Below are positions 12,501 through 24,500 of a stretch of DNA of 60,350 nucleotides, piece by piece. The DNA is taken from positions 1 through 60,350 of the forward strand of contig JAFIDK010000011.1 in assembly GCA_017051695.1 (NCBI GenBank). Reading direction: 5' to 3'. The notes below the pieces were generated by a model. The model saw nothing but the letters and a program-made list of their open reading frames with translations. It was not told the origin of the DNA and searched no databases. The translations under genes were made by a program, and so were the position numbers. This DNA is from Algoriphagus aestuarii. GTDB lineage: Bacteria > Bacteroidota > Bacteroidia > Cytophagales > Cyclobacteriaceae. Every line of letters starts with the position of its first letter. Within the stretch, counting starts at the first letter, position 1.

Positions 12501-15500
12501 CTACTGTTTCAGGTACCCCATTAGGAGGAACTTTATCAGATACTATATCTAATACGGTAACTATAAATGCGCTTCAGAATCCTGCCTGGACAGTTACTAA
12601 TTCTAGTAATACAACAACTTACACCACAGTAGGAGAAGTTATCAACTATGAATTGGTTGTAACGAATACTGGAAATGTGACGATCTCTCAAATCAACCTG
12701 AGTGATCCGAATGTAGACGCCGGCCCAACTTTCGTGGGTACCTCTGATGTTGGTTCAGATCAATTACTCAGTGTGGGAGAATCCTGGACTTACCAAGCTT
12801 CCTATACTGTCACCCAGTCCGATTTAAATGCCGGAAGTATTACAAATCAAGCATCTGCCTCTGGAAGAGTTCCTAATGGAAATCAAATCCAAGCCCAAAG
12901 TAATCTATTGACGATCAATGCTAATCCTACTCCTGCTTGGACACTTGTCAAATCAGCTACTGCGACAACATATTCTCAGCTAGGTGAGGTTATCAATTAC
13001 AAACTGATTTTGAGAAATACCGGAAATGTGTCAATCACTAACATTTCCATGGTTGATCCGACAACCACTATTTCTCCAAATGTGGTTGGGGACTTGGCAC
13101 CTGCCAATAGCTTGGATCCAGGAGAGGCATGGACCTATGCGGTGACCTACACAGTGACCCAAGCTGATCTAGATAGTGGAACAATCTCTAATATTGCCAC
13201 TGCTTCTGGGACTCCTGCAGGTGGTACGCTAGCCAGTGTAAGTAGCAATCAAATAGGATTGACAGCGAACCAAAGTCCAACTTGGACCCTGGAAAAAACA
13301 GCGCTTTCTCCAAGCTATTCTGCAGTGGGTGATCCATTGTTGTATAAATTCCTACTTTCCAATACCGGAAATGTCAGTATTTCTTCTATTGCTCTGAGTG
13401 ATACGACGCTTAGTGCCAATCCAGTGTTGAAATCTGCCTCGGATATAGGAAATGATCAAATTTTGAGTCCAGGAGAAATATGGGAATATGGTATTAGCTA
13501 CAATGTAACCCAGGCTGATATAGATGCAGGGGAATTTATCAATGGAGCTACCGCTACAGGAACACCGGCAGGAGCTACTTTGAACACCGCAGGAGATACA
13601 GCTCGTGTAATTGCCATACAAAATCCTTCATGGAAACTGGAGAAAATCTCAAGAACTCCTGAATTCCATCGTGTTGGAAGTGATATCATTTACTCCTTCT
13701 TCCTTACCAATGATGGAAATGTGGATATCACCAATGTGGATCTTTTTGATGTTTCACTAAACAAAACTCCAAGTTTATTACCTGCTTCTGATAAGGGCTC
13801 AGATAATATGTTGAGTCCAGGAGAAGTTTGGGAATATGGCATGACTTACCAGACGCTTCAATCTGACCTAGATGCAGGAGAAATAGTGAATTTGGCTACG
13901 GCAACTGGTGATTATTTGACTGGATCCATGAATCCAGTCCAAAGCACCGTGACTGTTCCAGGCATCCTGAACCCTGTAATTTCTTTGGACATCACTTCGA
14001 ATAAAAATAACTACTCCACGGTTGGGGAAGTAATAGAATTCCAATTGGTGGTGGTTAATAATGGAAATGTGACGCTTACCGGTGTCAATGCAACACTTCC
14101 TTTCACTAATAGCGTATGGAATGCAGGGGATTTGATACCAGGTGCATCAGCAACGATCACTTCCAATTATACAGTAACTCAGGTAGAAATTGATGCAGGA
14201 TTTATTTCCTATGGCACTTCCATATCTGGTACAAGTCCTAATGGACAAGGGATCAGTGATAGCGATAACATCATTGTTAATGCTTCTCAAACCCCATCAT
14301 TGAAAGTGACCAAGAGAGCTCTTGCCCCTGATTTTGATGCGGTAGGTCCATTGGATTTTGAAATAGAAATTATCAATACTGGAAATGTTACGCTCCAAAA
14401 CCTCACTTTAATAGATACTCTGACCAGTACTTCCCTATCCTTACCTGATATGCCTGGGGGAGATACGCAGGTTCGGACTGTCACGTATAACATCCAGCAA
14501 AGTGATTTGGATGCAGCGAGTATAACCAATATCGCTTCGGTATCTGGCGAAGTAGCAGGAAGTGGATTGACTGTTTCAACAGCGGATACCATTCAAGTTG
14601 CTGGAATCTCCAGACCGGAGATCCAACTGACCAAAACTGGATCAGTAAATACCTATAATCAAGCTGGCCAAATCATTGATTATACTTTGGTGGTGGAAAA
14701 TACCGGAAACCAGTCATTGTTAAATGTGACGGTAGTGGATCCATTGGTATCCCTTTCTCAGAATGTGGGTAATTTGGCACCTGGTCAGACAGCAATCGTG
14801 ACAGAATCCTATACGATCACGCAAGATGATGTTAACAGAGGTACTCTTCAGAACACAGCCACTGTTTCCGGAAAAACAAGTAATGGACTCACTGTCGGAA
14901 ATTTCGGAAGCTTTACTGCTACCTCTTCTCAATCTGCGGGAATCTCGATTCAAAAGTCGGTTAAAGGAAGTCAAACAACTTTCTCTACCCTAGGAGAACC
15001 GATCGTATTTAATCTGGAAATAAGTAATACTGGAAATGTAACTCTGAAGAAACTGATTGTAGAAGATCCTCTAACAGGATTGTTTACAAATATCGGCAGT
15101 CTGGAGCCGGGAGTTTCCAAATCCATAGAGACCACACATTTGGTGACTCAGGCAGAATTGGATGCAGGAACTTTAGTAAATACAGCTACTATCTCCGGGA
15201 ATGATCCAAATTCTAACCAATTGCAGGACATCTCTTCAGTTAACCTTACTGCGGTTCAGAACTCTGGAATTTCCTTTACTAAGGAGGCGGTCACTTCGAC
15301 ATTCAGCTCGCCAAATGATGTATTGGATTATCGATTGATTGTAGAAAATACCGGCAATGTTACCTTGTCAAATGTACAGGTGACAGATCCACTGACAGTC
15401 ACAGATCAAACGATTCCGGTGTTAATTCCAGGTCAAGTAACTACTGTTACTGGAACATACTCAGTTACCCAAGCAGATATTAACCAAGGCGAAATAGTAA

Positions 15501-18500
15501 ATACAGCTAGTGTTTCTGCGCTTGATCCGGGTAGCAATGCATTAAACCGAACTGCCACTGCCACGGTTACTGCAACAACAAATCCTGCAATCATCATCAA
15601 AAAAACCGCAGATAAGCAATCTTACCAGGCTTTGAGTGAGGTGATTACTTATACGCTTGAGGTGGAGAACACAGGCAATGTGACTTTATCCCAAGTAGTG
15701 ATTTCTGATCCACTCTCAGGATTGAATCAAACTGCACCTGATTTGGATCCAGGTGATTCTTACAGCATTACCACCACGCATACGGTAACCCAAGCAAACT
15801 TGGATGCTGGATCAATTACTAACTCCGCGACAGTTACTGCTCAGACACCTGGATTGACTCAGCTCCAGGCAATAGATGACGAAACAAGTGTGGCTTTACA
15901 GCAGGCAGTTTTCGCACTGAACAAAACAGTAAACCAGACCACCTTTGTAAATGCCGGCGAAGTGGTAACCTATTCATTTGAGGTAATCAATCAAGGCAAT
16001 GTCACGTTACAGAATGTCGTGTTGGATGATCCTGATATTCCATTTAACCAAGTCATAGGTACGATGGCACCTGGAGCGGTTCAAACTTACCAGGCAAATT
16101 ATACCTTGACCCAAGCTGATATAAATGCCCAAGCGAAGGTTAATATTGCCACTGTTTCGGGTACAGATCCATCAGGAAATTCGATCTCTGAAACTGATCA
16201 GGCATATATCACTGCACTTGACAAAGGAGCTTTGGAGGTTCAAAAGTCTTCTACGACTAATAAATACTCTCAAGTTGGAGAAGTGCTGACCTACGAGATT
16301 CTTGTGACTAATATTGGCAATGTGACTATTGATAATGTTGTGTTGACAGATCAGTTGACAGGTAGTACTTATAGTATTGGCACAATGAATCCAAGTGCAG
16401 TATATACTGCTACAGAAACTTATACAGTGACCCAAGCTGATCTTGATGCCGGTCAGGTTATGAATGTTGCCTCCGCGACTGGAACTGAAGCGACCCCACT
16501 TGCAACTGTAGTGAGTTCCAAAGATCAGGCAATCGTCCGGGCTGTCAGAAACGGTGGAATCGATGTGGATAAAACTGCGAAAACAGCAACTTATTCCAAA
16601 GCCGGAGAATTGATTGAGTTCAATATTCGGGTTTCCAATACAGGTAATGTCACGCTTACAAATGTACTGGTATCTGATCCTATGATTGGTTTCAGCCAGC
16701 AAATAGCAGTGCTGAATCCAGGTGAGGTAAGAACTCTTACTCCGATTTATACCGTTACTCAGGCAGACGTAGATGCTGGTAATGTTGCAAACATTGCGTA
16801 TGCTACGGGAGAAACATTTGCAGGAACGAAGTTCTCAGCAAAAGATCAGACGGTGGTTCAGGGTAAAGTCAACCCAGGAATAACCATTACCAAAACCGCA
16901 AACAAGAATCAGTTCCAAAGTGTAGGTGAGGTGATTGACTATACGATCATCGTCTCCAATTCCGGAAATCTGACTTTAAGTTCAGTGAATGTTCAGGATC
17001 CATTGACCAGCACCAATCAAAATCTTGGTAATCTAGCTCCTGGCCAAAAAGTGACCATTTCTGAGCAATATGTGACCACGCAGGCAGATTTAGATGCAGG
17101 AAAAATTACCAATACAGCAAGTGTGACCGGTAATGATCCATTTGGATCTATGCTTTCCAAAGTTGCCACACAAGTTGTTCTGGCTAGTCAATCAGCAGCA
17201 TTTACGCTGGACAAAGTGGCAAATACCATGATTTATGATCAGGTAGGAGATGTCATTTCTTATAAACTTACCATTAAGAACACGGGTAATGTGACTTTGA
17301 GAAATGTTACCATCACAGATCCATTGACCAATAAGAATGAGCTCATTGTTTCTTTGGCTCCATTGACCAGTAAGGTGTTTAATGAATCCTACACTGTAAC
17401 TCAAGCGGATATTGACAATGGATTTATCCTAAATATTGCCAATGCTTCTGCTTTGGATACGAAGAATACCAAGCTGTCTACAAGTGCATCCGAGATTGTC
17501 AATGCGGTTCAGAATCCAGGCATTTCATTGATCAAATCGACAACTACCCCAACTTTTGATTCTCCTTCTGATGTGGTAGAGTTCAGCTTGGTGATAAGTA
17601 ATTCAGGTAACGAAACCCTGACAAATGTCACAGTAGTTGATCCATTGACAGGATTGAATTCTCCGGTAGGTACGCTGGCTCCAGGTCAATCTTCCACTTT
17701 GACGACTAGCTATACAGTCTCCCAAGTTGATATTGATGCAGGTCAATTGGCAAATACAGCTACTGTATCCGGAATAGATCCTTCAAATCAGACCCTATCT
17801 GCTACGGCGGCTTCAGTTTCTAATGCCATTCAAAACCCTGAATTGACGATTGAAAAGACTTCCTCAACTTCAACCTTTACAGCGGTAGGTGAGGCGATAG
17901 ACTTTGTGTTGCAGGTACAAAATACGGGCAATGTGACGCTGAAAGATGTCATCATTTCAGATCCGTTGACAGGTTTGTCGGAAAATGTTGGGGATTTGGC
18001 GCCTGGCGATATCCAAACCAGAACGACCACTTATACAGTCACGCAGCAGAACCTGAATAAGGGTGAGTTGAAAAATATTGGTTTGACCAATGGTACCGAT
18101 CCAATCGGAAATCAAATCACAGCGACTAAGAGTATCAAGTTGTCTGCGACTCAAAATCCAGGGATTACCATTGACAAAACAGCTAATCCTTCTACTTACG
18201 ATCAAGTAGGAGATCAGATTACCTATACCATTAAGGTGACCAATACCGGAAATGTGACCTTGTCCAATGTGGAAATTTTGGATCCATTGACCGGCTTGAT
18301 CCAAAATGTAGGCAATCTTGCTCCTCAGGTATCCACTACGGTATTTGATACTTATACTGTCACGCAGTTGGATATTGATAATGGTCAGATTAGCAATACT
18401 GCAACTGTTTCTGGGCAGAGTCCATTCGGAATTTCAGTTCAGGCTACTGATGCAGCCATCGCAAATGCTATTGTAAATCCTGGTATCTCCTTGCAGAAGA

Positions 18501-21500
18501 CGCCAAATAAGACTTCGTATTCTCAGGTAGGTGAGTTGATCACTTACACTTTGGTGGTGACCAATACTGGAAATGAGACACTGTTCAAAACAAAAGTTTC
18601 TGACCCAATGACTTCTTTGGTGCAGGATCTAGGAACTTTAGCAGTAGGTCAGTCCAAAACTGTTTCGACTACCTATACCATTTCACAAGTTGATGTTAAC
18701 CAAGGTCAGGTAACAAATACTGCTTCTGTAACCAGTTTGGATCCTTCCACGAAAAAAGTTAATGCTGGAGCCAGCTCCACTATTGTTGGCTTACATTCTC
18801 CTGCGATTGAAATTTCTAAAGCGGCAATTCCGACGATCTACGATCAAGTGGGTGATTTCATCACGTACAGGATTGTAGTTAAAAATACGGGTAATGTCAC
18901 TTTGTCCAATGTCGAATTAAGTGATCCGCTGGTAAGTCTCACTCAGTCAATTGGGGATTTGGTGCCAAACCAAGTAGTTACCACTTCTGAAGTCTACACA
19001 ATCCAGCAAGCAGATTTGGATCGAGGCACCTTGACAAATACCGCGACTGTAGTAGGAGTGGCTCCTGATCAATCTAAAGTCTCTTCAACTGCCAATTCGA
19101 CGGCTTTGGCACTTGTAAATCCTGGAATAGGCTTGAAGAAAACTACCCTGGGATCATCAGTTTATACTAATCCAGGGGAGGTTGTTTCCTTCCAGTTGAT
19201 TGTGGAAAATACGGGTAATGAGACCTTGACTGGAGTTACGGTGGAGGATCCTTTGACTTCATTAAATCAATCGATCGGAACTCTGACGCCAGGACAAACT
19301 GCTACTATTACTACAAGCTATACTGTCACCCAGAGTGACATAAACTTGGGCTTTATTCAAAACGTAGCTACTGCAACCGGCACAGACCCAGGGTCTGTCC
19401 AAGTTCAAGCTTCGGCAGGATCTATTGCTTTGGCAGCCCCAATGCCATCCATCTCTCTGACCAAAAACTCCGATAAAGCAGCAGTAAGTTCGGTAGGGGA
19501 AGTGATCAATTTTGAATTGATTGTCCAAAATACCGGAAATGTGACTTTGAATAAAGCAACTGTAAGTGATCCGTTGACAGGACTGATTCAAAACGTGGGT
19601 TCTTTGGCTCCAAATCAGACAGCGACTCTTACTACTTCTTATACGGTTACTTTGAATGACTTAAACTCTGGGCAAATAGTCAATTCAGCTCAGGTTTCTG
19701 CAAATGATCCAAGCAACCAGCAGATCAAGGATTCGGATCAGATTACAGTTTCAGCTGTTCAGAATCCTACAATTGCGCTGAGCAAGTCTGCAGATAAGGC
19801 TACCTTCCCACAAGAAGGAGAGATTATAACCTATACCTTAGTTGTTGCCAATTCCGGAAATGTGACCTTGGAAGATGTGACCTTGATTGATCCGTTGACA
19901 GGTTCTACTAATTTATTGGGAATATTGGATCCAGGGGATAATGCAACAGTTTTAGAAACTTATACTGTTGCCCAATCCGATGTGGATGCAGGAGAAATTA
20001 TAAACATCGCCACGGTAACTGGTTTGGATCCAAACTCCAATTTGGTAAATACTACAGCTACAGCTACAGTCACGGCAGTTCAGGCACCGGTAATCAATCT
20101 GACGAAAACAGCCGATGTAGCTACATATAATCAAGTAGGCGATGTGATCACCTATACCTTGACGGTTGCCAATACCGGCAATGTGACTCTGACAGATGTG
20201 ACGATCACTGATCCATTGACAGGTCAGAATGAGAATGTAGGAGCCTTGTCACCTGCTACTACAGTTACTAGAACGACGACTTATTCGATCCAGCAATCGG
20301 ATATCAATGCAGGTCAGTTGGTGAATATCGCCACTGTGACAGGCACTGATCCAAATTCGACCTTATTGACCAATACTGCGACTGCGACTGTAACAGCGGT
20401 TCAGTCTTCTGGAATTGCTTTGACCAAAACGGCCGATGTATCCACTTACGATCAAGTGGGTGATGTGATCACCTATACCTTGACGGTTGCCAATACCGGC
20501 AATGTGACTCTGACGGATGTGACGATCACTGATCCATTGACAGGTCAGAATGAAAATGTAGGAGCCTTGTCACCTGCTACTACAGTTACTAGAACGACGA
20601 CTTATTCGATCCAGCAATCGGATATCAATGCAGGTCAGTTGGTGAATATCGCCACTGTGACAGGCACTGATCCAAATTCGACTTTATTGACCAATACTGC
20701 GACTGCGACTGTGACTGCAAACCAGTCTTCTGGAATTGCTTTGACGAAAATAGCAGATGTGACAACTTACGATCAAGTGGGCGATGTGATTACGTATACC
20801 TTGACCGTGACCAATACAGGCAATGAAACACTCGACAATGTGACCTTGACAGATCCGCTGACCGGACTGAATCAGGCTATCGGCACCATTGCACCTGCCC
20901 AAGTAGTGACAGTAACAGAAAGCTATACCATCACGCAATCTGATATTGACAATGGTTCAGTAGTGAACGTGGCGACAGTTACCGCGACGGATGCGACTAA
21001 CGCCAATTTGACCAATACTGCCACTGCGACTGTGACTGCGAACCAGTCTTCTGGAATTGACCTGACGAAAACAGCAGACGTAGCTACCTACGACCAGGTG
21101 GGTGATGTAGTCACTTATACTTTGGTAGTGACCAATACAGGCAATGAAACACTGGACAATGTAACCTTGACTGATCCATTGACAGGCTTGAATCAAGCTA
21201 TCGGCACCATGGCGCCAGCCCAAGCAGTGACAGTAACCGAAAGCTATACTATTTCTCAAGCTGATATCAATGCAGGCCAAGTAGTGAACATTGCAACTGT
21301 AACAGCAACAGATGCAACCAACGCCAATTTGATCAATACTGCGACTGCGACTGTGACTGCGAACCAGTCTTCTGGAATTGCTTTGACGAAAACAGCCGAT
21401 GTATCCACTTACGATCAAGTGGGTGATGTTATTACCTATACTTTGACCGTAACCAATACGGGTAACGAGACCTTGGACAATGTGACCTTGACAGATCCAT

Positions 21501-24500
21501 TGACCGGATTGAATCAAGCCATCGGTACCATGGCACCTGCTCAAGCAGTGACAGTAACCGAAAGCTATACCATTTCTCAAGCTGATATCAATGCAGGCCA
21601 AGTAGTGAACATTGCAACTGTAACAGCAACAGATGCAACCAACGCCAATTTGATCAATACTGCGACTGCGACTGTGACTGCGAACCAGTCTTCTGGAATT
21701 GCTTTGACGAAAACAGCCGATGTATCCACTTACGATCAAGTGGGTGATGTGATCACCTATACTTTGACCGTAACCAATACGGGTAACGAGACCTTGGACA
21801 ATGTGACCTTGAGAGATCCATTGACCGGACTGAATCAAGCTATCGGCACCATGGCACCTGCTCAAGCAGTGACAGTAACAGAAAGCTATACCATTACCCA
21901 AGCTGATGTCAATGCTGGCCAAGTAGTGAACGTGGCGACAGTTACCGCGACGGATGCGACCAATACCAATTTGAGCGACACCGCTACCGCAACAGTTAGC
22001 TCGGTTCAGAACCCGATCTTGCATATTATCAAGACAGCAGACAAAAACTCATTTGCATCTGAAGGGGAAGTGATTACTTATACCTTGGAAGTAGAAAACC
22101 AGGGGAACCTTACTTTAACCAATGTGTTGGTTACCGATAACCTGACGGGCTTTAGTACAACCATTCCTTCGATGGTCCCAGGTCAAATGAATAGCTTCAC
22201 TACAACCTATACAATTAGCTTGACTGATCTGAACCGAGGGGATCTTCTCAATGAAGTGACAGTAGAAGGCACCTTGCCGGATCTAAGTAAAATCCAGGCG
22301 AAAGATGATGTGACCTTGGTTGGTCTACAGGCAGCAGCCCTTGATCTGGTGAAGAGCGCCAGTCCAACCGTGTTTGTAAATGCCGGTGAGGTGGTGACAT
22401 ACGAATTTATCATCAGCAATGTGGGCAATGTTACTTTGGACAATGTGGTGTTGGATGATCCAAGGATCCCGTTCAGCCAGGTGATCGGAACCTTGGCACC
22501 TGGAGCAAGTCAAACACTGAGCAGTACCTACACGCTTACCCAATCGGATATTGATGGCAGAAATATCATCAACACGGCTACTGTTTCAGGAACAGCCCCT
22601 GACCTGAGCCAAGTTGAAGCGACAGACCGTGCTATCGTAGTCTCCGATGACCTGGGAGCTATAGAGGTGAGAAAAACGGCGATCGATAAGATCTACTCCA
22701 TGCCTGGAGAGGTGATCAACTATGAAATAGAAGTTCAAAACATAGGCAATATCACCATCAGAGATATAGTGGTTACTGATAATCTAACCGCCCTGTCTAC
22801 GAATGTCGGAACATTGATTCCAAACCAGACAGTTGTGATTCCAACCAGTTATACAGTGACCCAGTCGGATATTGATGCGGGAAGTATAAACAACATAGCC
22901 TCAGCCACGGGAAAAGAAGATAATCAGGGAGCAAGAGATGTTCAGGATGTGGACAATGCAGTAGCGACAGCTCTGAGTAGAGGAGGAATCAAAATCAAGA
23001 AGCTTTCCCAGGTGAATAGCTATTCGTCCGTAGGAGAGGTAATTCCATTTGAGTTGACCATTACCAACAGTGGCAATGTGACGCTGCGCGATGTAAGAAT
23101 ACTGGATCCATTGACAGGTCTTGACCAGACGATTGGCCAAATGATTCCAAGCGAGGTTCAGACAATCACTACTGCTTATACAGTTGTTCAGGCAGACTTG
23201 GATAACGGACAGGTAGCCAACACAGCCAATGTCAGCGGAATTACCCCAAGCAACAGGACTGTTGTGGCCAAGGATAGTGATGTGGTCTTTGCGATCTCCA
23301 GACCAAGTATTAATCTGACCAAGACAGCAGATGTAACCACTTTCGACCAAGTAGGTGATGTGATCACCTATACCTTGACCGTAACCAATACGGGCAATGA
23401 AACACTGGACAATGTGACCTTGACAGATCCATTGACCGGACTGAATCAGGTTATCGGTACCATGGCACCTGCCCAAGCAATTACAGTAAACGAAAGCTAT
23501 ACCATTACCCAAGCTGATATCAATGCTGGCCAAGTAGTGAACGTGGCGGCTGTGACTGCGACGGATGCGACCAACGCCAATTTGAGCGACACTGCGACTG
23601 CCACAGTGACTGCGAAGCAGTCTTCTGGCATTGATCTGGCCAAGACAGCAGATGTAACCACTTACTATCAAGTGGGTGATGTAGTCACTTATACTTTGGT
23701 AGTGACCAATACAGGCAATGAAACACTGGACAATGTGAACTTGACAGACCCATTGACCGGACTGAATCAGATTATCGGCACCATGGCACCTGCTCAAGTA
23801 GTGGCGGTGACTGAAAGCTATACCATTACCCAAGCTGATATCAATGCTGGCCAAGTAGTGAACGTGGCGGCTGTGACTGCGACGGATGCGACCAACGCCA
23901 ATTTGAGCGACACTGCTACTGCGACTGTAACTGCGAACCAGTCTACTGGCATTGATCTGGCCAAGACAGCAGATGTAACCACTTACGATCAGGTTGGTGA
24001 TGTGATCACGTATACCTTGACTGTGACCAATACGGGCAATGAAACACTGGACAATGTGACCTTGAGAGATCCTTTGACCGGACTGAATCAGGCCATCGGT
24101 ACCATGGCACCTGCTCAAGCAGTGACAGTAAACGAAAGCTATACCATTTCCCAAGCTGATATCGATGCGGGTCAGGTAGTGAACGTGGCAACAGTAACTG
24201 GAACTACTCCTAATAATGTCCTAGTGGAAGCTGTTTCTTCTGTTACAGTGAAAGCTGAGCAGCAAATGAATCCTGAGATAATTGCAAATGATGATATTCT
24301 GGGAGAATTCACTTTAAGCTACGCTGGATCTTTAGGAAATGTACTTTCCAATGATCTCTTCGATGGGAATACACCTTCATCAAACGAAGTTCTCATTGAA
24401 ATTTTAAATGATGGCGGTTTACAGGGAGTTATGATCGATGCTAGTGGTGAGTTAATTCTGATTGCGGGCATGAATGTGCCGGGTGATTACGAGCTTACAT

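Noticed and set aside
20957-22024. Long minus-strand open frame (355 codons) antisense to the 321-bp repeats
   Set aside because: It is a periodic Cys/His/Arg/Ser-rich mirror of the DUF7507 units, repeating every 107 codons, with no homology-like features. It is open only because the repeats lack stops in that phase.
22901-24154. Minus-strand open frame of 417 codons under the end of the giant gene 1 array
   Set aside because: Same cause: low-complexity reverse translation of the repeats, lying wholly inside a well-supported plus-strand gene.
20081-24259. Regular direct repeats that might suggest a CRISPR array or satellite
   Set aside because: The period is 321 bp with no unique spacers, and the whole region is an open protein frame.
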